Shown piece by piece: positions 35,587-44,890 of a stretch of DNA of 64,000 nucleotides. The stretch is from Omphalotus guepiniiformis (Eukaryota > Basidiomycota > Agaricomycetes > Agaricales > Omphalotaceae). The notes under the pieces were generated by a model. That model was given only the letters and a program-made list of their open reading frames with translations. It had not been told where the DNA came from and searched no databases. The stretch spans positions 868,001 to 932,000 of the forward strand of contig JAQOOI010000022.1 of NCBI GenBank assembly GCA_028554645.1. Reading direction: 5' to 3'. The stretch's first letter is position 1. Every line of letters begins with the position of its first letter. The translations under genes and the position numbers were made by a program.

Positions 35587-36153
35587 ATGTTAATGCTTTC
35601 TACGTTGCATACTTTACTGTCTCAAGTCTTGTCGCTTCCCGAATTACATACGGCCATTCTTCTGACGCCTGCTGGGCAGTTGGTTTCATATGCATCAGAC
35701 CCATCTCGATCAAAGGACGACGTTCGTATCGTCGTAGGATTGAGTGGCGAATTATGGCAAGAAACTCAAGAGCAAGGATATGGCATGGTTGACAGTGAGG
35801 TAACAGGCTGAACTGACCGATCGTTCAGTTCATTCATGCGCGAAAATAGCTGGGACGCATCCTTGTCTTAGCAATCGACGAGCCTTTGGATGACCCGCCG
35901 AAACCTTTACCAGACGGTCATCAGCCCCTCATGTTACTGGCGTTGAACGCGAATAGTTCTGTTGAGTGGGAAGAGCTTCAGCTCAAGGTAGATTTCGCGC
36001 GTCTCTAATTTAAATTTTCCGCGCCGACCTTCTCGCTAGGGCAAGGCGCTTGTTTGCCATCTCGCGAAACCTCTCAGCAAATTCCGGGAACATCTGCTAG
36101 TCCCTAAACCATCCCCAATTTCCAGTATATCGTCCCCGACACTTGCTCGGTAG
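35587..36153 (+). CDS. Roadblock/LC7-domain protein, LAMTOR2-like Ragulator subunit
   Basis: Small roadblock-fold protein of about 150 residues. Exons are 35587-35799, 35850-35987 and 36040-36153. The N-terminal helix (MLMLSTLHTLLSQVLSLPEL), then TAILLTPAGQLVSYAS, match LAMTOR2/p14 and fission-yeast Lam2, which anchor Rag GTPases and TORC1 on the lysosome/vacuole. The middle GRILVLAIDEP and PLMLLALNANSSVEW correspond to the last strands, and ALVCHLAKPLSKFREHL to the last helix. Length is family-normal, with a short disordered Pro/Ser tail. All joints hold frame to TAG at 36151-36153. Another roadblock family is possible, but the N-terminus argues for LAMTOR2. Methionine 35593 is an alternative start. 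Confidence 0.78.
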
Positions 36154-36563
36154 CCTGTCTACAGGAATGTCACGCTATTGCGGAAGCATCGTGGCAATTC
36201 GCTACGCTTTAATGTGATTAGATGGTACATTTCTCAGGTGTTCCCTTCCTTCTGAATCGCAATTTGAATACTGTGCCTTCTGTTACTGTCTTCAATTAAT
36301 GTATCCTATATACTATATATGAAGAATATACTTGTTGCATCATCTTTCTATCATCATGCGAGTTTTGAGATATAGCATTATCATTATGTGAAAAGAATGT
36401 TCAGGTTTACCGCACAACCCTATATCCAACAGCCGGAAGTCATCGCGCACACGCATCGGCGCCGTCGTGGCTCGACCATCATTTCCCTTTTCCCTCATTT
36501 TCTTCAGGCCTTCCGAGCGACCAAAGGTTGCTACCGAGGTCAAATATCGACACCCGGTAGAGC
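36154..36563. other. Intergenic region LAMTOR2 / COQ1-like
   Basis: 410 bp with LAMTOR2 3' UTR and presumed promoter of the next gene. Contains an AT-rich stretch near 36300-36330. No gene is supported. Confidence 0.45.
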
Positions 36564-38054
36564 ATGCGACCATGGTCTGTGCTCTCTGCTCGCAACACTT
36601 CACCATTCCATAATTTTCCAGTCACGCGATGCAGAAAACACAGTTCGCTGGCGCAGAACCTCAAGCTCGCGAGACCGGATGCCCATTTAGGTGCTAGAAG
36701 CTTGCCAGCTGAACCTATCTCTCTGACACGACCAGATCCGTATGCGCTTCTGTCTTCGGAGCTGCTGCAACTTCGGAAGAATTTGTTGAACTTGCTTGGT
36801 TCAGCCCATCCAGCTTTGAACGATTTAGCTCAACATTACTTCCTGCATCCGTCGAAACAGCTTCGGCCGCTACTCGTGCTACTTTTTTCCCAAGCGACAA
36901 ATGGACTGGGAGATAGATGGGAGGAGAAAAAATGGATTGCAGAGTGCGAGCACGCCAACGGTCGACATGAAGAGCTCAATCGACCTTTGACGCGTCCTGG
37001 GGTCTTGAACGACTCCAACCCCAACATGCCCGACCATACTGCTTCCTTTGAATTCTTATTTTCTTTGCAGAGCCCAAAAATCATCCCCAGACTTCCGCCT
37101 CGTCCGTCCTCGCCCAGTTCACACCATGTACCATCTCTTATGAACCCTCCTGCCATCCTACCCTCACAGTTTCGCCTCGCGCAGCTTGTGGAGATGATTC
37201 ACGTTGCTTCTTCACTGCATGACGAGGTAGTCAATAAAGTGTTGTACTCGAAAAGCTCACCCTCGCCTCAAGACACTTTAGGAAACAAACTTGCTATACT
37301 GGGTGGCGACTTTCTGCTCGGTCGCGCTAGTACTGCCTTGTCGCGACTAGGAGATGACGAGGTTGTCGAACTAGTCGCGACTGTGATTTCGAACATCGTA
37401 GAGGGCACTATATGGCGTATGAACAACGTCCGCACGCTGGTCTCTGAATCTGTTTCACCCTTACTCTGCCCTAAGCAGGCTTGGGATAGATATCTCAACA
37501 GCATATATCTCAACTCGGCCAGTTTGCTAGCCAAAGCAGCGAGAGCTGCTGTTGTTCTCGGCGGTTCACGGGACGGTGAGATTTGGAAAGAGGTGGCATA
37601 TGCGTATGGTCTGCACTTGGGTTTTGCGAATCAGGTCAGTATTCACGGAGGTTCTATCTTCTTTTGGCTTATTGTTTCGCAGCTCGTGGACGATGTTGTC
37701 GACTACGAAGCAGATCAATTAGACACAGCTACTTCATTTGGACCGACGGGTCCGTTGCTGTATGCGTGGGAGGAGCATTCCGAGGTGGTATCAATCATCT
37801 CCCGTGATTTTACCGGCTCTGGGGATGCTGAGCAGGCCAGTTATACTTCGCAAATATGTATAATCTTCACTAACCCTACATCTTTCAACCAGGTTCGAGA
37901 ATTTGTACGCAATTCTTCTGGTGTGGAGAGAACCAGGACTCTTGCCAGGACATACGCCGAGAAAGCCCGCGAGGTTCTTCGATTTTTACCGGACAGTGAT
38001 AGTAAGCGCGCTTTGACAGAATTAACGGACCGTGTAGTGGATCGGACGTGGTAG
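36564..38054 (+). CDS. COQ1-like polyprenyl diphosphate synthase with degenerate motifs
   Basis: Trans-prenyl transferase family, normally a mitochondrial matrix enzyme that builds the ubiquinone side chain. The N-terminus (MRPWSVLSARNTSPFHNFP) is a plausible mitochondrial presequence. HPSKQLRPLLVLLFSQATN is the conserved isoprenyl binding block, and GNKLAILGGDFLLGRAS, KEVAYAYGLHLGFANQ and LVDDVVDYEAD (second Asp-rich motif) are intact. The first Asp-rich motif, normally DDxxD, reads DEVVN at MIHVASSLHDEVVNK, and the segment after the second motif lacks the usual GKP...ADL block. Two introns (37635-37682 and 37836-37892) are multiples of three without stops, the second with a GC donor, so unspliced RNA also reads through. 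It could be a non-catalytic paralog, like Dlp1/PDSS2, or a decaying copy; whether the genome has another COQ1 is unknown. Confidence 0.75.
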   Translation: MRPWSVLSARNTSPFHNFPVTRCRKHSSLAQNLKLARPDAHLGARSLPAEPISLTRPDPYALLSSELLQLRKNLLNLLGSAHPALNDLAQHYFLHPSKQLRPLLVLLFSQATNGLGDRWEEKKWIAECEHANGRHEELNRPLTRPGVLNDSNPNMPDHTASFEFLFSLQSPKIIPRLPPRPSSPSSHHVPSLMNPPAILPSQFRLAQLVEMIHVASSLHDEVVNKVLYSKSSPSPQDTLGNKLAILGGDFLLGRASTALSRLGDDEVVELVATVISNIVEGTIWRMNNVRTLVSESVSPLLCPKQAWDRYLNSIYLNSASLLAKAARAAVVLGGSRDGEIWKEVAYAYGLHLGFANQVSIHGGSIFFWLIVSQLVDDVVDYEADQLDTATSFGPTGPLLYAWEEHSEVVSIISRDFTGSGDAEQASYTSQICIIFTNPTSFNQVREFVRNSSGVERTRTLARTYAEKAREVLRFLPDSDSKRALTELTDRVVDRTW

Positions 38055-38283
38055 TATATAATCTCCTTGACTTCTTTCTCGGGACAGAAGCCCACCTTTG
38101 AACTTTTTACAGCCAAAATGGTACTCTACTTCTTCTACTTAGAGTATTGCACATAGACGATATGTTACATTCGAGACCTCACAGTTGTATTAATATTCTA
38201 CCCCATATCTTGCGTTTCTTGTATTGTCATTGACGCTCGCATGGTCAACGCAAGTAGCACAATCAAAGATGAATCGCGATAAT

Positions 38284-40625
38284 CTACCAGCGGTCTTCAC
38301 TCGATTCCAATGAAGCAACTGCAGGCGTTTTGACTAGTTTTACATTCGAGTACATGTGTTCACTGAAGATCTCCAACGTCACTTCCGGTCGTGCATGGAT
38401 GGGTAGAGCTGTTTCGACGATTGACAATGCTTTTTGAGCAGCCTCGTTTGCCGGGAAGACTTTCATATATCTCGAGATGATCCCCTTCGCCTTGGAGATA
38501 CATTCCAGGTCGTCTAGCCCTCGCACAAGCTCAAATACGATATTCATGATGCTTTCGGGAAGACGGCGAGTATAAATCTGTTCGAGATCCAGGGCATCAT
38601 CCAAAAATCGGATTGAACGAGCTTGAGACGCGGAAGAGAAGGATGTCGAGTCAAAGTTGAGTCGGATAAAGAGACGACGGATGGTATTGAACGCCTCGTG
38701 AGGAAGGGACCCATGAGGTTTCTCCATGATGTGCTCGAGAAAGTCTAAGAGGAGGACATAACCAACTTGGTTCAGGATCGTTTGGAAGCTGCGGATGTAC
38801 TCCAAAGATTTCCTGGCATATTGCGAGGCATAGTGTTCACTGCCCTCGAAGGGAATGGCGGCCACTACTTCATCAAGCTGTTGCAAAACAGAGTTCATCA
38901 AGAAGTAGAGTGAGTGCGAGACCATCGACTTGTCCTCAGTGAGTAGATACTCGAAAAGCTTTATTTTACTTTCAGTGCGCTTCACCACCAGTGCAATACT
39001 ACGGTATGGGTGTTTACTGGCCACGCGCCTGAGTTCTTGCTGTCTGTCTGACCACGTCCCGGCGCGTATGAAATTAGAGAGCTCGTCTTCCAGGGATACC
39101 GACTGTTCATGAAACATGTCCAATAGAGTTCTAGCGATGACGGCTCCTGCGGAAACTGAAAGTACGATTTAGAATCTGTCTAAGGATACACACAGAATAC
39201 CTACTACTGTGGTTATTTGCGGCAGGTACAGTTTTTCGCACAAGTTCTATGAAACGTAGGGTATGTTCATCAAACCTAAGGGCATCCCGTGAAAGATAGA
39301 TTTGTAAAGCGGGCTGAGGTAGCGAGGAGGGACTCGGCAGCGACATCATCGTTAACGACCATATAGCAGACAAGCATGTGATTGCTCGTCTTTGAGCCAA
39401 GCCTGGTTCGATCTGACCACTGATGCATGTGCCCAGAAGCCGGGATATACGATACCCCAGACGCAAAGTAATATCCTTGTGGTCCAGCAATCGGCGAAGC
39501 AGGAGCTTAGCACTATAGTCGAAACCGGCGACGACCTCTGGTATGACCTCTGCGAATGGTTCCAAGTCGCTGTCATCTCGTAGGGACTCCACCGCCCAAC
39601 AGATGGAACTGAAATCGCGTTCATCTCGAGCAAAAGTGGTATCCGTTGCATCCAGTTCACGAGCTTCAGCCATCGAGCAGAGCACCAGTGAGAAGCCGCC
39701 GTGGCTGTTGCGCCTCCGGATTAGATGTAACGCCTGAAGTATCTTCCACCACAGTGTTGTAAGCGGTGTATGATAGGGACAGTCCAGATGAAACAGCGGT
39801 AAAACTGTTATCAAACAATATAGCATTCCGCACACGAGCAGAGTTCCTAGTATCATATAGCTGATTGCAATATTGACTGGACGTAGGAACTCGACAAGTC
39901 CGGCGAAAAATAGAAGCAGCGAAAGATGCAGGAGCACAGGTATTGCTCCTACAATAGCATTCATGTGGAACCTCTTGAGTCCTTGATACAGGTAAGCGCA
40001 TATCCTGGCACGTTGGTGTGGGATATCGCAGCTTGAAGTAGCTTGGATATAGTTTCTGGTCCACTGTTGAACCAATGTAGCTGACAGAGCGGCTGTAAGG
40101 CTAAACCCCAGACTCAAGAACCAAAGTATATTGCACGTCAACGCTGACGTTGGAGGTGAGAATGAGGAAGAGTCAAGAGCTTCCACAACTGATGGAATTC
40201 CCTGCAGACTCGATCCATTGGACAACTGTTGATATATTTGGGCCAGGAGAACGACAGTCGTGTCGGAGTTGTCTGGAACGAGTGTCTTGTAGCTCTCGAT
40301 GATGAATGCCGTGACGCTTGCAGAAAACAATCCTGCCTATTGAACCATGTCGGTCAGAAACCCAAACGGGGCAATAACTTTTACCATTCAGCGTACAAAT
40401 ATGAGGATAGCATCCATATCGCCTTTCCAACTTTCTGTGATCTTGCTATCGGCCTTTTCAGCTTGATTTAGATAGACACTCCATATCTTGGTGGAAGGGT
40501 CATCATAACGACGGGGCGGTTCGGGGTCGCCATTTTGTGCGTCTGGAGTTTAAAAAAACCGCGCATGAGCGGATGAGACATGGCTTGAAACTATAGGAAG
40601 AAAATATACCATGATTCGAACCCAT
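38284..40625 (-). CDS. DUF6535-domain membrane protein
   Basis: Large basidiomycete-specific family of unknown function. Exon 1 is 16 nt (40625-40610, MGSNH plus one base); exon 2 carries the hallmark KIWSVYLNQAEKADSKITES, then WKGDMDAILIF. After an intron the frame continues FAGLFSASVTAFIIESYK and DTTVVLLAQIYQQL. Four probable membrane segments are ILIFAGLFSASVTAFIIES, ILWFLSLGFSLTAALSA, AIPVLLHLSLLLFFAGL and ISYMILGTLLVCGML. The last exon (from about 39176) begins with SAGAVIARTLLDMFHEQ and is helical and ARM-like to TGA at 38284. The junction near 39222/39176 uses donor gtaggt; other donors leave an immediate stop. I regard it as a single gene. Mushroom genomes carry many variable copies, so it fits an accessory region. 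Confidence 0.8.
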
Positions 40626-41017
40626 CCTTGCTGCCGACTACTCAGCCTCACCGTCACTACTGTATGGGTCACTGAAGATGGAGAGACGGCCATAGAAGGA
40701 AATCAACTGCAAGGTTTGTTCCCATCCGTTCAACAACTTGGACCTGACTGTGAGTTCCTTTTCTCCAGCTTGTCTCCATCAACGGCTGATTTCTGGCGAG
40801 TTTACGACATTCTGTCAACCTGTTTATTTGGGCTCAAACTCGAACTGCCCTTGGATTGAATAACTGACTTGAAAGTGTTCACGGCGTGGCCGGAAGTACA
40901 AAAGTAGAAAGAAGAGTGATGCGCGCGCGTCCGAGTCGAAATTACCACCGCTCAGCGCTAATCACACAAGTTAAGTTGCCAACATGCCATCATGATGCCT
41001 CTATCTCGTTTGACGAA
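40626..41017. other. Intergenic region between DUF6535 gene and UGT remnant
   Basis: No gene is supported. Contains the promoter of the DUF6535 gene and an 82-codon open frame without known features. Confidence 0.4.
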
Positions 41018-41550
41018 CTTGAGCCCGAAGCTTCACGTAGACTCCTGACGCTGTTACATATTGATATCATCAAGCTCGTCCACTTTGGCAGAGTATGCCG
41101 AGTTCACATCATCTTGGTTGCGGTGAAAGATAATTTTTCGGCATTCCAGTACGTTTCGTGCATTCCAGCGATGGCATGGGGTACCCGTTTTACCGCCCAC
41201 GCACGACTACAAATTCCAGCCGGAAGCCGTACGTATGTACTATGCAATTGGTTTATATCGTCAGCTTCACTATCCTTACTGTTCGTCGGTGCTCCGCCAG
41301 ACAATGCGCCTAGGATGACTTTATCTCGTCGAGCAGATTTGAGTCGATTGAGGGAATCGGATGGAAGAATTCACTACCGATGCAAAGATGGCCCGCACCC
41401 AACATTTATGCTGTAAGAGGAAAAAAAATAATGGTCGCTTCGAAGGACACCAGGTGCGGGAAAGAGAAGAGGCTATAGCAACGGTTTGGATGGAGACACG
41501 AGTCAAAGCGAGATTTCGAGGGTTCTTAGAAAAACATTCTTATTCGACCG
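41018..41550 (+). pseudogene. Decayed UDP-glycosyltransferase fragment
   Basis: Fragments of a GT1 UGT similar to the intact gene at 30448-32327 are visible in several frames. DELEPEASRRLLTLL corresponds to PLEPEKLWALLEEL. DNAPRMTLSRRADL matches FNAARMTLSHQAAF, followed by IHYRCKDGPHPTF for VPYRFKDGPHPTY. Further on, GHQVREREEAIATVW and FRGFLEKHSYS match the C-terminus (QQVRERYEVV..., FEAFLAKYFA). The PSPG box is missing and the reading frame shifts near 41410, so no functional protein is expected. No restored sequence is proposed. The fragment is on the opposite strand to the intact gene, 8.7 kb away. Confidence 0.7.
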
Positions 41551-42174
41551 CACTTACTAGAGGTATTTGTATACAATGTACTAAATCCCTTTTTCACGGG
41601 GCCCAGAGGTTGTGATTATCTGTACGCATTCTAGTCAACACCTGAGATGGACTGCAACAACTTTCCAATCGCAATATGTAAGCAACGTTTCGACAAGCGT
41701 CTAATAGAACGGCCATTGACAGCCATTAACCTATCTCTGAGCAATTCTTGATCGTAATCAACTTTGTGATCAGATTCTTTACGCAGCCGTGCGTGTTGGA
41801 CACCTTCCTTTCGAGGCAACTTGTTAGTGAGATTTTGGAGGACTGACACTGGACAGTATCAAAATCTGACTCAGCTTCTTCACTTACTAAGTCTTTGCGT
41901 AAAGCGCATTACTGCTGATAAGATCGGCGCTGCTGCGCTGCTGTAGATTTACCGATTTTGAGTGTGGGTTTCTCGAATATGATTTGAATCGTTGGTAAAT
42001 GGCGACATTTCGCACCATACAACCTCATACAACTTGGTCGGTAGATTCGGTAGTTCATCATACTTATGTCACATTGACAACCCAGAGATTAAACTACATT
42101 TGTAGTAATTCTGGGCTAGGTTTCCAGCGACAGTCGGCGGGCTGCTACTATTTGTCATAGTCTCACATATAGAG
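41551..42174. other. Intergenic region upstream of the NmrA-like gene
   Basis: A 72-codon minus-strand frame (41631-41849) has a basic, helix-prone composition but no family match. The rest looks noncoding. Confidence 0.4.
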
Positions 42175-42182
42175 TATAAAAG
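42175..42182 (+). promoter_or_regulatory. TATA box of the NmrA-like gene
   Basis: The sequence TATAAAAG lies 49 bp before the start codon at 42224. This is an appropriate distance for a TATA-driven transcript with a short leader. Confidence 0.6.
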
Positions 42183-42223
42183 GAGCGAGTGGGCAAGATG
42201 TTTCGCAAAGTGAAAGCATCAAT

Positions 42224-43244
42224 ATGTCTACCTATAAAACCTTCGCCGTCCTCGGATCCGGATTCTTTGGTGATTTCGTTGTGTCGAGCCTAGCTGCTCA
42301 AAATGCACAAATCATCGTTCTATCTCGCAACCCCGATACCAAGAAGCTACCAGCTGGCGTAAAGGCTACCCCAGTCAAGGACTATTCCGATGTATCGGCT
42401 CTTACTACCGTCTTCAAGGACAATGGTATTGAGGTTGTCGTCTCGACACTCGGGGGTGCAGCCCTCGCTTCTCAAACTGCGATCGCAGACGCTGCAAAAG
42501 CTGCGGGGGTGAAGTTGTTTGTACCTTCCGAATTCGGGTCGGCAACTAAGGATGCACCTGAAGAATATCCGATACTCGTGCAGAAGGATAAGATCGCGAG
42601 TACGTTATCGTTGCTTCACTTGGCGTCTCCGTTCTGACTATTCTTATCAGAATACAGCAAATCGATTGGTCTCCCCACTGCTCTATTTTTCGTGAGCTAC
42701 CATCTGTCCATAAATGTAACAAAGTCTTACAGAATTCTCGTAGATTGGAGGGTTTATCAAGGCAGTCATACCAGCTTTCACGGGGGTAGCTGTGAACGGA
42801 AAGATCAATGTCGTCGGAAAGGGCGTTGCCCCTATCTCGTGGACTGCTGAGGAGGATGCTGCAGGTGAGTAAAGTGACAGTATCCAGGCCCCCGGCAAAA
42901 TTGCTAATTATCGTTTGAATCTGCCAGGTTTTGTTGCTCATGTGTTGACGACGCTTCCACCGACAGAACTACACGACAAGATCTTCCGAATCCAGGGCGA
43001 TAGGAAGAGTTTAGTCGACATTGCAACGTTGTACGGCAAAGAGATCGCATACGGCGACTCTGTACCCGGATTTCCTACTTTCCTCAACAGTCTGTTGATC
43101 GCCATGGATAACGGATTGGGATCTACCGGATGGGATAATGTCAATAAACGAGAGCTGGAGGGTGAAGATGCAGCGGGAAGTGCGAACCAACTGTGGAAAG
43201 GCCACGTGTGGAAAACCATTCGCGATGTCCACCCTACCCTTTAA
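42224..43244 (+). CDS. NmrA-like / isoflavone-reductase-type NAD(P)-binding protein
   Basis: 284-residue Rossmann-fold protein. Exons 42224-42599, 42651-42691, 42744-42864, 42928-43244 (855 nt). The N-terminal VLGSGFFGDFVVSSLA is the dinucleotide-binding motif (GxxxxG form), NPDTKKLPAGVKATPVKDYS resembles the NADP-binding beta2 segment, and VSTLGGAALASQTAIADAAK plus LFVPSEFGSAT are typical of the NmrA/PCBER family. The C-terminus matches the family (TPTELHDKIF-like). Substrate unknown. Such proteins may be redox sensors as well as reductases. The strong TATA box and short leader suggest a regulated gene. The NmrA active-site region around the second exon is short, so the intron choices there are less certain. 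Confidence 0.8.
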
Positions 43245-43701
43245 ACAAGTCCAGTGCAGAAAGAAACCATGTACAAATAAATCACCGTGTGTATTGTTAT
43301 GGAAGAAAGCCAGCTGAATGTCCCAGAACTGATCAATAAGAATCTGTAAAGAATCAGATGAGCTCAACGTGTCGAATGGCGATGAAAAAGACAGACGGTA
43401 ATACCTATAAACACGGACGTTGTACCACCTGACAGAAAGAACTAGTCAGTATTTGTTGACCTTAGATTAGCGGCTCCCCGAAGAACTTGCTTCTATAAAT
43501 CTTTGCGGGGAATTCCCACTCATCGTGGTTAGAAAGTGTAAGTGGTTGCGGGGTAAACGCCGCATGCAAATTTGACCGGCCAAGTGAAAAGCCGGTCCCT
43601 GAATCACACAGAAATTTCAAACTACAAAATGTTTCTTTCTACTCTCCACTCCCATTTACTACGTGCTTAACTTCTGTCGACATTCTACGGACCCTCGAAA
43701 T
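43245..43701. other. Intergenic region, 457 bp
   Basis: Includes the 3' UTR of the NmrA-like gene and leader of the next gene. No further feature. Confidence 0.4.
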
Positions 43702-44679
43702 ATGCTCGCACGGATATCCAGAAGGACTGCTCAGGCTTTGGGACTGACCCTTTCAAGGAGCGGATCTCCTGGGCAGTCGAGTACTAGCTCAGTGGCAGAA
43801 GACGAGGATATGGCATGTACTCCTTTTTCCTCAGTAAACAGCACTGCTCACCGTTGTTGCTTAGATCATTGACCTGGACATCCTTATGCATCCGGTGTAT
43901 GATTTCATCGACCCATGGTGGCGTTTAGCAGGCGCGTGTGGGCGCACAATCGCTCCTGTCTACCATAATATCCAAAGCGTCTTCAGTGAAGACCTAGAAC
44001 ATTTAACGCAACTATTCCTCTCTCTCGAAACATATTCTGAAGAAACTGAATACAATTATGATTTTGATGACGTGAGCTATAATTATTTTGCTCTCGACCC
44101 AATGAGCTCATTAGGTTGGTAGTACGGCGACGCTTCAAACACCGATTCGCCTTGCCTTATGAATATTCAGCCTGGAGGTTCTCATGAATTTGTGTATCGT
44201 GAACGTCCTCCACGTAAACAGCGGACATCATCACACCTTGTAAGTGTAGACTGCAGCTCATTTTTCTAGACTTGCTGACCCTGTTGCATTTGCTACAGAA
44301 ACAACCCCTCGTGATACCGAGTGATAGCTCTACTCTGCCCACAATAATCATAACTCCTTGTGAGACTGATACGCGTGAAACTTCCTGCCATGTACCGATA
44401 CAAGACAGTGCTTTCAGTTCAAGATTGACAGTACCAAGTCACCCAACTTACAATTATATCTTTCCGCCAATGGCAGCTCAGTCTCGTACTGCATCCTTGA
44501 CACCATTAGTGGAGAGTTGGAGGTGGAAAAACGGACACTGGCAGGCTATATTACCGGAACTCGACGAACAGGCGAGGAGAGGCATTTTCTCGACAGTCCT
44601 GCGAAGAAGAAAAAGTTTGAGAAACTGTCGGACTCCTCATAATACATCTCGTAGTACATCTAAACCTGTACGTCGGTAG
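43702..44679 (+). CDS. Uncharacterised 255-residue protein
   Basis: Four exons, 43702-43812, 43865-44071, 44171-44239 and 44299-44679, all joining in phase 0. Intron 1 uses a GC donor (ATG/gcatgt). The N-terminus (MLARISRRTAQALGLTLSRS) is basic and hydrophobic and may target mitochondria. Next come MHPVYDFIDPWWRLAGACGR and an acidic patch. Ser/Thr-rich stretches precede ESWRWKNGHWQAILPELDEQ and a basic tail. I do not recognise a family. An unspliced reading gives an early stop at 44120, but a gtgagc donor at 44072 and an acceptor at 44170 remove it. It sits 211 bp before NVJ2 on the same strand. A start further downstream at 43886 cannot be excluded. Confidence 0.6.
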
Positions 44680-44890
44680 TAGAGCAAGCAGTCAGAGATA
44701 TGTTTAATATTTTTAATTTTTGGAGGTTGCCGTCACTGTACACGTGCGCAGTGATCCTCAATCACTCTCTGCTCCTCGACGTAACCGTGCCAGTGCTAGG
44801 GGCGTTCATCCGTCCTGTTCCTCCTCAACGACGACGGCTCTGGCTTCCTACTTGAGAACGCGTCTTGCGTCTTAATCACACCTTCTTAGA

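Noticed and set aside
41631..41849. 72-codon minus-strand frame
   Set aside because: Basic, helix-prone composition but no partner exons or family match.
44120..44122. Apparent in-frame TAG in the 255-residue gene, possible read-through or nonsense mutation
   Set aside because: A gtgagc donor at 44072 and acceptor at 44170 remove it in phase 0, so a normal intron explains it.
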